Source: Candidatus Corynebacterium faecipullorum
GTDB taxonomy: Bacteria > Actinomycetota > Actinomycetes > Mycobacteriales > Mycobacteriaceae
NCBI GenBank assembly: GCA_019114925.1
Contig: DXEO01000157.1
Span: forward strand, 1-6,873
Direction of reading: 5' to 3'
Length of the DNA stretch: 6,873 nucleotides
The notes beneath the pieces are model-generated. The model was not told the DNA's origin. It worked only from the letters and a program-made list of their open reading frames with translations, and made no database searches. Shown piece after piece: positions 1-5,133 of the stretch. Numbering within the stretch: position 1 is the stretch's first letter; every line of letters starts with the position of its first letter. The position numbers and the translations under genes were made by a program.

Positions 1-846
1 CTGGTAATCCTCCCAGGTCTCCGGATCCGTGAAGATGTCGTCACCTACGGCATAGGACACGTTGGAGGTGAACATCTCCGCCTGGCCATTGGGCAGGTAG
101 TCCGCGGTGAAATCGTGGGCTAGGAAGCAGAAGGGGTGCAGCCCGGTGCCGTCGAAGAGCGGGCCGGCACGGAAGGAGTCATAGACAGAGGTTGAGGTGT
201 TACAGAACTCCGTAGACTGCGGCTGTTCCTGGGTCTGGCCCTGGGAGTTCTTCTCCGTCACCACGATGACCTGGCCTTCATAGTGCACCAGGCGCCCGGC
301 CGCCATGGTCAGCAGGATGGCCACGAGAGCGATATGGAAGATGAGGTTGCACAGCTCGCGGGCATAACCGCGCTCCGCGGAGAAGGACTGCGCACCCGCA
401 CGGTCCTTGTCTGGGGAGACCTCATTGACGCGCCACTTCTTCAGCATGGTTTTAGTGGCAGCCGCGATCTCCTCCGGGGATTTCTCCGAATGCCCGGTGG
501 CGTTCAGCGGCATCTTCTCCAGGTACTTCGGCGCGCGCGTCGGCGGGGTGCGGTAGGCCTTGTAGTGATCCCAGGAGCGCGGAATGATGCAGCCCACCAG
601 AGAAATCATGAGCAGGACGTAGATGGCCTGGAACCAGACGGAGGAGAAGACGTCGAAAAACTGCAGCTTATCGTAAATCTCCGCCACTTTACCGTTGGTC
701 TCAATGAAGTCATTGACATTGGACTCATTGAGCGAGCGCTGCGGCAGGAGCGAGCCCGGAATGGCAGCAATGGCCAGCAGGAAGAGCAGCGCCAGCGCGG
801 TACGCATGCTGGTCAGCCAGTGCCAGGCCTTGCGGATATATCTCAC
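1..846 (-). CDS. resB: ResB-like cytochrome c biogenesis protein (N-terminal 282 residues, cut by window edge)
   Basis: ResB (Ccs1) is the membrane partner of the CcsA-type heme lyase in System II cytochrome c maturation, which moves heme outward and attaches it to apocytochrome c. I translated this frame by hand from a GTG at 846-844; it stays open to position 1, so the C-terminal part is outside the window. Visible features are a short basic N-terminus, a first membrane segment at about residues 14-34, a second at about 71-88 and a third at about 168-184 containing His171 (LCNLIFHIALVAILL). ResB proteins have a conserved His in this segment, a proposed heme ligand. A large extracytoplasmic domain begins at about 185 and contains Cys215 and Cys240. 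A strong ribosome site, AGGAG at 854-858, lies 7 nt before the start and supports it; its AAAGGAGAA context overlaps the ccdA stop. The gap to ccdA is 12 nt, so it is read in the same operon. A ccsA/ccsB-type heme lyase gene is expected downstream. Family call is confident. Confidence 0.9.
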   Translation of the reverse strand, partial: MRYIRKAWHWLTSMRTALALLFLLAIAAIPGSLLPQRSLNESNVNDFIETNGKVAEIYDKLQFFDVFSSVWFQAIYVLLMISLVGCIIPRSWDHYKAYRTPPTRAPKYLEKMPLNATGHSEKSPEEIAAATKTMLKKWRVNEVSPDKDRAGAQSFSAERGYARELCNLIFHIALVAILLTMAAGRLVHYEGQVIVVTEKNSQGQTQEQPQSTEFCNTSTSVYDSFRAGPLFDGTGLHPFCFLAHDFTADYLPNGQAEMFTSNVSYAVGDDIFTDPETWEDYQ

Positions 847-858
847 GAAAATTCTCCT

Positions 859-1665
859 TTAGAGCAGCGTCGCGCCATAGGACACGGTCCACTGGCGGAT
901 GACGTTGATGAAATCTCCCCAGAGCCCGGTCAGCAGCGCCAGACCGACGAGGATCATGGCGATGCCGCCAACGATCTGGATGACACGGGAGTGCGTGCGC
1001 ATCCAGGACACGGTGCGCATCGCCTTGGCGGAGCCTAGTGCCACGAGTAGGAAGGGCAGGCCCAGCCCCAGGCAGTAGCCGAAGATCAGGATCGTGCCGC
1101 GCAGCGCGGTGGTTCCTTCGGTGCCGGCAGAAACGGACAGGATGGCGGCCAGCGTGGGGCCCAGACACGGGGTCCAGCCCAGGGCGAAAACCCCGCCGAG
1201 CAGCGGCGCGCCCAGCCACGTGGTCCAGCGCCGCGGTGCCATGCGGGTGTCCTTCTGCAGCACCGGTACCATGCCCATGAACACCACACCCATGAGGATG
1301 GTGATGATGCCACCGGCGCGCATGAGGGTGTCCGCGTTGAGCGTCAGCGCCGAAATGGCACCGAAAACCGACACGGTGGCCAGCACAAACACAACGGTAA
1401 AGCCCAGCACGAAGAGTGCTGCGGCACCGACCACGGCCCAACGCCGGCGCTTGCCGACGCCCACCCCCAGCTCCTCGTCATAACTAACCTCACCGCCCAC
1501 CACGGAGGCGAGGTAGGAGATATAACCCGGAACCAGTGGAACCACACATGGCGAAGCGAAGGAGACCAACCCGGCCACAGCGGCGGCGAGCACTCCGATC
1601 AGGAGCGGGCCGGACAATGCGGCATCAGCAAAGCTTTGTCCCACGCCGTCAGCAGCAAGGATCAC
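859..1665 (-). CDS. ccdA: CcdA-family thiol-disulfide electron carrier (cytochrome c biogenesis)
   Basis: CcdA is a short DsbD-like membrane protein that carries electrons from cytoplasmic thioredoxin across the membrane to an outward-facing thioredoxin-like reductase. The 268-residue product fits a family of roughly 200-280 residues. It shows about six hydrophobic segments (near 20-43, 78-103, 116-137, 151-178, 188-212 and 228-250). Both signature cysteines are present: Cys40 in FASPCVVPLVPGYISYL and Cys167 in GWTPCLGPTLAAIL. A third cysteine, Cys198, lies in the fifth segment. The start is GTG at 1665-1663; its GTGA overlaps the TGA stop of the upstream thioredoxin-like gene by 4 nt, and a GGAG at 1674-1677 sits 8 nt upstream. 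Its neighbours, the TlpA-like lipoprotein and ResB, are its expected partners. In corynebacterial annotations this gene may be called ccsA, a name used elsewhere for the heme lyase. Confidence 0.93.
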   Translation of the reverse strand: MILAADGVGQSFADAALSGPLLIGVLAAAVAGLVSFASPCVVPLVPGYISYLASVVGGEVSYDEELGVGVGKRRRWAVVGAAALFVLGFTVVFVLATVSVFGAISALTLNADTLMRAGGIITILMGVVFMGMVPVLQKDTRMAPRRWTTWLGAPLLGGVFALGWTPCLGPTLAAILSVSAGTEGTTALRGTILIFGYCLGLGLPFLLVALGSAKAMRTVSWMRTHSRVIQIVGGIAMILVGLALLTGLWGDFINVIRQWTVSYGATLL

Positions 1666-2267
1666 TGTTCTTTCTCCAACTCGTCGACGACCTCAAGGAC
1701 ATCCTTCTCCGTGATCTCCGTCAGGAAGACTGCGGCGGGGCGATGCTGCTTATCCAGCACGATGGTGGTGGGCACCACGGAGGTAGGAACGCCGCCGAGC
1801 GCCGCGGCCGTCTTGAAGGGCGGGTCATAGATGGAGGGGTACTCCAAGCCGTTATCGGCCATAAAGTCCCGGGAGATTTCCGGGTTGAAGTCCTTGACGT
1901 TGATTCCCAGCACTGTGCCGACCTTGCGCTTTTGCAGCTCCGAGTGGATGGCCTGGAGGTCATCCGATTCGGAGCGGCACGGTGCACACCACTGACCCCA
2001 AGAGTTGAGGACGACGATCTGGTCCTGAAAATCCGAGAGCTTGATCGTCGTGGACTCATCCCACAGGTCCTCGCCGGAGAAATCTTTAAGCGGCTTGCGG
2101 TCCTCTTCCGCATAGCGGATGGTGGTCTGCCCACCGGGCGAGATGAACTCGAAGGTGCCGCCGGAGGCTACTGCGTTCTGTGCGTTCTCTTCGCTCTGTG
2201 TACAGCCAGCCAGGCTCAGCACAGCAACGGCACCGGCCACGGCGGCGCGGATAGTTTTGTGCGCCAT
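1662..2267 (-). CDS. TlpA/ResA-like thioredoxin-fold lipoprotein
   Basis: Predicted membrane-anchored thiol-disulfide oxidoreductase on the outer face of the membrane. It probably reduces apocytochrome c cysteines with electrons from CcdA. From ATG at 2267-2265 the protein has 201 residues: a basic start (MAHKTIR), a hydrophobic stretch and a lipobox LAGC with Cys22 as the lipidated residue, so it is a lipoprotein rather than a free secreted protein. The redox motif WCAPC (Cys94, Cys97) and the cis-proline region VVPTTIVLD (Pro166) of the thioredoxin fold are present. Residues about 35-80 form the N-terminal extension usual in TlpA/ResA/DsbE proteins. The frame is open 33 codons further upstream, but that extension lies inside the phosphatase gene and would bury the lipobox. 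The chosen start has AGGA at 2274-2277, 6 nt away, and overlaps the previous stop by one base (TAATG). Its 3' end overlaps ccdA by 4 nt. Function is inferred from family and neighbours. Confidence 0.9.
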   Translation of the reverse strand: MAHKTIRAAVAGAVAVLSLAGCTQSEENAQNAVASGGTFEFISPGGQTTIRYAEEDRKPLKDFSGEDLWDESTTIKLSDFQDQIVVLNSWGQWCAPCRSESDDLQAIHSELQKRKVGTVLGINVKDFNPEISRDFMADNGLEYPSIYDPPFKTAAALGGVPTSVVPTTIVLDKQHRPAAVFLTEITEKDVLEVVDELEKEQ

Positions 2268-2875
2268 TAGATGTCCTGAGCCGGTTCGGAGTAGAAGATA
2301 TCGATGATCTCGCGGTCGCGGTAGACCAACGAGGTCACCGAGGCGAGAGCACATTGGCGGTCCCACGGCGCGTGGGCCAGGCGCTTGCCCAACACGGTGC
2401 GCTGCACCATGACGATGGGCAGCTGGTGGGAAACCACGATGGCCTCGTGTCCCTCAGCCTTGGAACAAGCGCGCTCGGCGGCGTCCATCATGCGTGCGGC
2501 GATCTCCTCGAAAGGCTCGCCCCACGAGGGCTTAAGCGGGTTGACCATGAGCGGCCAGCGCTGCGGGTTCCACAGCTGCGAGTTCCAGCCCTTGGTGCGC
2601 AAGCCCTCGAAGCGGTTGCCGGACTCGATGACGCCCTTGTCGACGTCCACCTCCAAGCCCGTCACCTGCGCAATCGGCAGCGCGGTTTCCTGCGCGCGCT
2701 GCAACGGCGAGGCCGCCAGGTAGGTCACGTCATGGCCTTCGAAGGCTTTCGCCGTGCGTGCGGCCATGGAATGCCCACGGGAGGACAAGTGATAGCCCGG
2801 GATGCGCCCGTAGAGGATCTTATCCGGGTTATAAACCTCGCCGTGGCGGACGAAGTGGACGATGGTGGTGGACAT
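2267..2875 (-). CDS. Histidine phosphatase superfamily protein (phosphoglycerate mutase-like)
   Basis: A 202-residue member of the histidine phosphatase (branch 1, phosphoglycerate mutase-like) superfamily, predicted cytoplasmic. The catalytic signature RHGE is at residues 10-13, with His11 the residue that is phosphorylated. Arg60 in SPLQRAQET, Glu84 (VIESGNRFEG) and the second histidine His150 (VVSHQLPI) complete the usual active site, so it should be an active enzyme. The substrate is unknown. It is shorter than the roughly 230-250 residues of true cofactor-dependent phosphoglycerate mutases, so a phosphatase role is more likely. It sits 32 nt after hemL and its TAA shares one base with the ATG of the thioredoxin-like gene, so it is probably translated in the hemL-to-resB transcript. 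The ATG at 2875-2873 has only a weak ribosome site; a GAGGGG lies about 14 nt upstream, farther than usual. A role in heme or cytochrome c production is suggested only by position. Confidence 0.9.
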   Translation of the reverse strand: MSTTIVHFVRHGEVYNPDKILYGRIPGYHLSSRGHSMAARTAKAFEGHDVTYLAASPLQRAQETALPIAQVTGLEVDVDKGVIESGNRFEGLRTKGWNSQLWNPQRWPLMVNPLKPSWGEPFEEIAARMMDAAERACSKAEGHEAIVVSHQLPIVMVQRTVLGKRLAHAPWDRQCALASVTSLVYRDREIIDIFYSEPAQDI

Positions 2876-2907
2876 ATGCCTGTGTCTATCCCCTCAACAT
2901 GGTTGGT

Positions 2908-4233
2908 TTATTGCGGGCGCTGCGCGCTGGCAGCGGCCTGGGCGGCAGGCTTGAGAGCTGCCTCGATTACCTCAAAATCATTGTCCGTGAGCGCATCAGA
3001 CACAAACCAAGTCTCGAAGGCTGACGGCGGAACATAGACGCCACCTTCCAGCAATGCGTGGAAGAAGGGTGCGAAGCGCCAGGTATCGGCGGCCTGCATA
3101 TCATCGAAGTTGCGGCCCTGCCCCTCAGCAAAGCGAATGGAGAACATCGTCTCCGCGCGCTGGATGTGGTGTGCCACGCCGGCGGCATCAAGTGCCGCCG
3201 TTATCAGGCCGGTCAGGCGGTCCGCGTTGGCCTGCAGGCGCGGGTACAGCTCTTCGTTTGCGAGCTCCAGTGATGCTAGACCGGAAGCCATCGCTACCGG
3301 GTTACCGGACAGAGTTCCTGCCTGGTAGACGGGGCCCGAAGGTGCCAGCGAAGCCATGACGTCGGCGCGGCCACCGAAGGCAGCTGCCGGCAGGCCACCG
3401 GAGACAACCTTGCCGAAGGTCACCAGGTCACCCGCTACCCCATCGACGCCGAACCAACCCTTGTAGGAAGTACGGAAGCCGGTCATGACTTCATCGAGGA
3501 TAAGCAGGGCACCGTCGGCATGCGCAATCTCCTTGAGCGCCGCGTTGAAGCCCTCCTCTGGGGCCACGGTGCCCATGTTGCCGGCGGCAGCTTCCGCGAT
3601 GATGCAGGCGATCTCTCCCGGGTGCGCGGCGAAGGCCTCGCGGACGGCGTCGAGATCGTTATAAGGAACAACGATGGTATCTGCGGCCGAAGCGCCGGTC
3701 ACGCCCGGGGAATCCGGGAGCGCGAAGGTGGCCACGCCGGAGCCAGCCGACGCCAACAGCGCATCCACGTGGCCGTGGTAGCAACCCTCAAACTTCAGAA
3801 CCTTGGCGCGGCCGGTGAAACCGCGGGCCAGGCGCACGGCGGACATGGTGGCCTCCGTGCCGGAGTTGACCAGACGCACTTGCTCCACGGCGGTGCGCTT
3901 GACGATGTGCTCCGCCAGCAACGTCTCGCCCTCGGTCGGGGCACCGAAGGAGAGGCCGTCGGCAGCAGCCTTCTGCACTGCCTCCACGATGGCCGGGTGG
4001 GCATTGCCGTGGATCATCGGGCCATAGGAGCTGACCAGGTCGACGTACTCATTGCCGTCGATATCCCAGAGGCGGGAGCCCTCACCACGAGCGATCACGC
4101 GGGCTTGGCCGCCCACGGAACCGAAGGCGCGGACCGGGGAATTCACACCGCCCGGGGTGACCTTGGTGGCGCGCTCGAACCACTCGGCGGACTGGGACGT
4201 ATTCTGCTGGTTTAGCTGGCTGGAGTTAGGCAT
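2908..4233 (-). CDS. hemL: Glutamate-1-semialdehyde 2,1-aminomutase
   Basis: HemL converts glutamate-1-semialdehyde to 5-aminolevulinate, the last step of the C5 route to the heme precursor, using pyridoxal or pyridoxamine phosphate in the cytoplasm. The 441-residue length from ATG 4233-4231 fits the family (about 430). Recognisable stretches are TPGGVNSPVRAFGSVGG (residues 26-42), DGNEYVDLVSSYGPMIHGNAHP, NSGTEATMSAVRLAR, YHGHVDALL, the cofactor-ring aspartate Asp247 in LILDEVMTGFR, the cofactor lysine Lys275 in TFGKVVSGGLP, and QAGTLSGNPVAMASG. The tail beyond about residue 428 is Ala/Gln-rich and probably disordered. The frame is open to 4305, but the extra residues look unlike HemL. A -10 hexamer 7 nt before ATG 4233 suggests that the transcript begins at this start codon. 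It is first in the run towards the cytochrome c maturation genes. Confidence 0.96.
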   Translation of the reverse strand: MPNSSQLNQQNTSQSAEWFERATKVTPGGVNSPVRAFGSVGGQARVIARGEGSRLWDIDGNEYVDLVSSYGPMIHGNAHPAIVEAVQKAAADGLSFGAPTEGETLLAEHIVKRTAVEQVRLVNSGTEATMSAVRLARGFTGRAKVLKFEGCYHGHVDALLASAGSGVATFALPDSPGVTGASAADTIVVPYNDLDAVREAFAAHPGEIACIIAEAAAGNMGTVAPEEGFNAALKEIAHADGALLILDEVMTGFRTSYKGWFGVDGVAGDLVTFGKVVSGGLPAAAFGGRADVMASLAPSGPVYQAGTLSGNPVAMASGLASLELANEELYPRLQANADRLTGLITAALDAAGVAHHIQRAETMFSIRFAEGQGRNFDDMQAADTWRFAPFFHALLEGGVYVPPSAFETWFVSDALTDNDFEVIEAALKPAAQAAASAQRPQ

Positions 4234-4240
4234 AGCCCAC

Positions 4241-4246
4241 ATTGTA
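4241..4246 (-). promoter_or_regulatory. Candidate -10 box of hemL, placed for a leaderless transcript
   Basis: On the minus strand TACAAT is followed by seven bases (GTGGGCT) and then the hemL ATG at 4233. This spacing puts the expected transcription start at or next to the A of the ATG, so the mRNA would have no 5' leader, which is common in actinobacteria. No convincing Shine-Dalgarno sequence precedes this ATG, which agrees. The -35 region about 17 bp upstream (around 4264-4269, CTTTTG) is only weakly similar to a consensus. A second in-frame ATG three codons upstream (4242) overlaps the box and would not fit this promoter. Confidence 0.5.
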
Positions 4247-4444
4247 TCGGTTTTGGCCCTATACAAAAGTTGGACTCCCCTCGTGTCCCTTGGCCGCCCC
4301 TCCATCGCCTTAAAACGGCCTTTGCATGCTCGCGCTGCGCGCCCTTCGCGGTAGCGCTATGCTGGCACCACACTGTTGATTCTGCCTTTCCTTAAATTTA
4401 GCGCTGGGGTGCGCTGAGGAGAGGCACTACTTAAGGGGGATCCC
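4247..4444. promoter_or_regulatory. Divergent intergenic region between hemL and the lipoprotein gene
   Basis: These 198 bases hold the upstream promoter region of hemL on the minus strand and that of the proline-rich lipoprotein gene on the plus strand. On the plus strand the best -10-like string I see is TAAATT at 4393-4398, with no clear -35. A small dyad AGCGC-(6 nt)-GCGCT lies at 4400-4415, and another AGCGC at 4353-4357 can pair imperfectly with GCGCT at 4333-4337. The plus-strand gene has a strong ribosome site, AAGGGG at 4433-4438. I see no coding sequence, tRNA or known riboswitch here. The promoter placement for the plus strand is a guess. Confidence 0.35.
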
Positions 4445-4912
4445 ATGGCATCGCGCCGTTTTCTTGTCATTCTCGCCTGCCTTCCGCTTTCTGCTTGTGC
4501 TGCCACGCAAGCAGAAACTACTCCGAGAAGCGAACCCGGCCCCATCACCTCGACCCAACCGACGTCCTGGGAGCCGAATGCCCTACCCCAACCGGTCAAC
4601 CGCTTGGGCGACACCACCTCCATCGCTCCCGCCCCAGCCGAACCAGAACCTGAAGCCGAGGTACCAGCGCCCGCACCCACGACCGTTGAGGCCCCAGCAC
4701 CACAGGTAGAAACCGTCACCGTCCACGCGCCAGCACCAGCGCCCGCACCAGCACCACGTCCGGCCCTGCCGAAGCGACCCAAACCCAAGCTGGAGCTGCC
4801 CGATCCTCCGCAGATTCCCATCCCACCGGAAGTTCAGGACGGTCTCAACCACATACCTACGCTTCCCCCGCTGCCGCGCGCGGAGGATATCCACATCGAT
4901 CTGCCCTTCTAA
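4445..4912 (+). CDS. Proline-rich predicted lipoprotein of unknown function
   Basis: I do not recognise this 155-residue protein. It has a typical lipoprotein signal: basic MASRR, a hydrophobic stretch and a lipobox LSAC with Cys18 as the likely lipidated residue (Cys12 is a weaker alternative). The mature part has no further membrane segment and is probably disordered. About 37 of 155 residues are proline. Residues about 62-105 are an Ala-Pro/Glu-Pro-rich tract ending in a run of five Ala-Pro pairs, followed by a basic patch (RPALPKRPKPK) and a C-terminal Pro-rich acidic segment ending in DLPF. Such stiff Ala-Pro tracts often act as spacers that span the cell wall. The ATG has a clear ribosome site, AAGGGG, 6 nt upstream. 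It is transcribed away from hemL and seems to be a single-gene unit, because a 61-bp inverted-repeat structure follows 15 nt after its TAA. Codon pattern and lipobox support it as real; the function is unknown. Confidence 0.8.
   Translation: MASRRFLVILACLPLSACAATQAETTPRSEPGPITSTQPTSWEPNALPQPVNRLGDTTSIAPAPAEPEPEAEVPAPAPTTVEAPAPQVETVTVHAPAPAPAPAPRPALPKRPKPKLELPDPPQIPIPPEVQDGLNHIPTLPPLPRAEDIHIDLPF
4663..4749 (+). repeat. In-frame 15-nt direct repeat in the Ala-Pro coding tract
   Basis: The 15-mer ACCAGCGCCCGCACC occurs exactly at 4663-4677 and again at 4735-4749. The copies are 72 bases apart, so both are read in the same frame and encode Ala-Pro pairs. Shorter GCACCAGC-like copies lie around the second one. 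Such in-frame repeats can change copy number without shifting frame, which would vary the length of the protein spacer. The composition of Ala-Pro codons alone could also produce this. Confidence 0.6.
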
Positions 4913-4927
4913 AACCAGAACCCACGT

Positions 4928-4988
4928 ACGTTTCGATCAAATAGCGGCAGAAAATCGCCCTTTTGGGGCCCTTATTTGATCGAAACGT
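4928..4988. repeat. Perfect 16-bp inverted repeat with 29-nt loop
   Basis: The left arm ACGTTTCGATCAAATA (4928-4943) is matched exactly in reverse complement by TATTTGATCGAAACGT (4973-4988). The loop, 4944-4972, contains a further CCC-TTTT-GGG mini-hairpin (4958-4967) and a GGGCCC palindrome (4966-4971). The left arm starts within an 8-bp palindrome, ACGTACGT (4924-4931). The structure begins 15 nt after the lipoprotein stop, as a terminator would. However, the arms are AT-rich for this genome and no T-run follows on either strand, so a classical intrinsic terminator is not a good fit. Alternatives are a dispersed palindromic element, an mRNA 3'-end stabiliser or a protein-binding site. Confidence 0.85.
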
Positions 4989-5019
4989 CACCAGCCCTCA
5001 TGACCGCACACCATCTAAG

Positions 5020-5037
5020 GGTAGACCCTGATCTACC
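5020..5037. promoter_or_regulatory. 6-6-6 dyad, candidate regulator site upstream of the export operon
   Basis: GGTAGA (5020-5025), a six-base spacer CCCTGA and TCTACC (5032-5037) form a perfect 6-bp dyad. It ends three bases before the TATATT -10 candidate at 5041-5046, so it covers the space where the -35 element and spacer should be. No recognisable -35 hexamer is present. This suggests a promoter controlled by a regulator bound at the dyad. I cannot name the regulator. Confidence 0.45.
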
Positions 5038-5040
5038 TCC

Positions 5041-5046
5041 TATATT
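5041..5046 (+). promoter_or_regulatory. Candidate -10 box for the membrane fusion protein-ABC operon
   Basis: TATATT is the best -10-like hexamer in the region before the gene at 5134. Transcription from it would start near 5053 and give a leader of about 80 nt. Position 17 bp upstream (around 5018-5023, AGGGTA) does not resemble a -35 consensus and overlaps the GGTAGA/TCTACC dyad. Confidence 0.45.
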
Positions 5047-5080
5047 CCCCCACTGCGCATGACAAGAAACATGCCCGAGA

Positions 5081-5120
5081 GTTAACCTGAACCCGATTTT
5101 CAATGACGGCGTTTACCTGA
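5081..5120 (+). repeat. Two GTTWACCTGA decamers exactly 30 bp apart
   Basis: GTTAACCTGA (5081-5090) and GTTTACCTGA (5111-5120) differ at one base, and their starts are exactly 30 bp apart, close to three helical turns. They lie between the -10 candidate and the start codon. Two protein subunits could bind them on the same DNA face, most simply as a repressor or autoregulator, but no regulator gene is visible here. TCTACCT at 5032-5038 shares the ACCT core, with its core 50 bp before that of the first decamer. Confidence 0.4.
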
Positions 5121-5133
5121 CAGTAAGGGATTC

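Noticed and set aside
283..1038. Long open frame on the plus strand across resB and ccdA
   Set aside because: It is antisense to two genes with clear family motifs, and its product is low-complexity (Arg/Gly/His/Gln-rich) with no recognisable motif.
725..1441. Minus-strand frame of 238 residues overlapping ccdA and resB
   Set aside because: It overlaps ccdA in another frame. The product is His/Arg/Ala-rich as expected for a shifted GC-rich gene, while the ccdA frame has both signature cysteines and membrane segments.
2268..2366. Longer start for the thioredoxin-like protein (33 extra codons)
   Set aside because: It would bury the lipobox signal and lie inside the phosphatase gene; the ATG at 2267 has its own ribosome site and the TAATG junction.
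2886..2900. Five-codon mini-ORF (ATG TTG AGG GGA TAG) between hemL and the phosphatase
   Set aside because: Too short to judge and with no regulatory codon pattern; a chance ATG is the simplest explanation.
3520..4215. Plus-strand frame of 231 residues opposite hemL
   Set aside because: Antisense to a well-conserved enzyme; no motif, no ribosome site noticed, and explained by high GC at third positions.
4234..4305. Longer start for hemL (24 extra codons)
   Set aside because: The added residues do not look like HemL, the length would exceed the family, and the -10 candidate lies inside this stretch.
4324..4362. GC-rich imperfect hairpin upstream of the lipoprotein gene
   Set aside because: Pairing needs several bulges; GC-rich intergenic DNA easily gives such structures, so I do not list it as a feature of its own.
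4357..4821. Minus-strand frame of 154 residues opposite the lipoprotein gene
   Set aside because: Its Gly/Ala/Ser-rich product is the expected mirror of Ala-Pro codons on the other strand; the plus frame has a lipobox and a strong ribosome site.
4928..4988. CRISPR repeat or classical intrinsic terminator
   Set aside because: There are only two arms in inverted orientation, so it is not an array; the stem is AT-rich and lacks a following T-run, so I list it as an inverted repeat only.
5113..5126. TTAC-(6 nt)-GTAA hairpin touching the ribosome site of the membrane fusion gene
   Set aside because: A 4-bp AT-rich stem is too weak to hide the ribosome site and is likely by chance.
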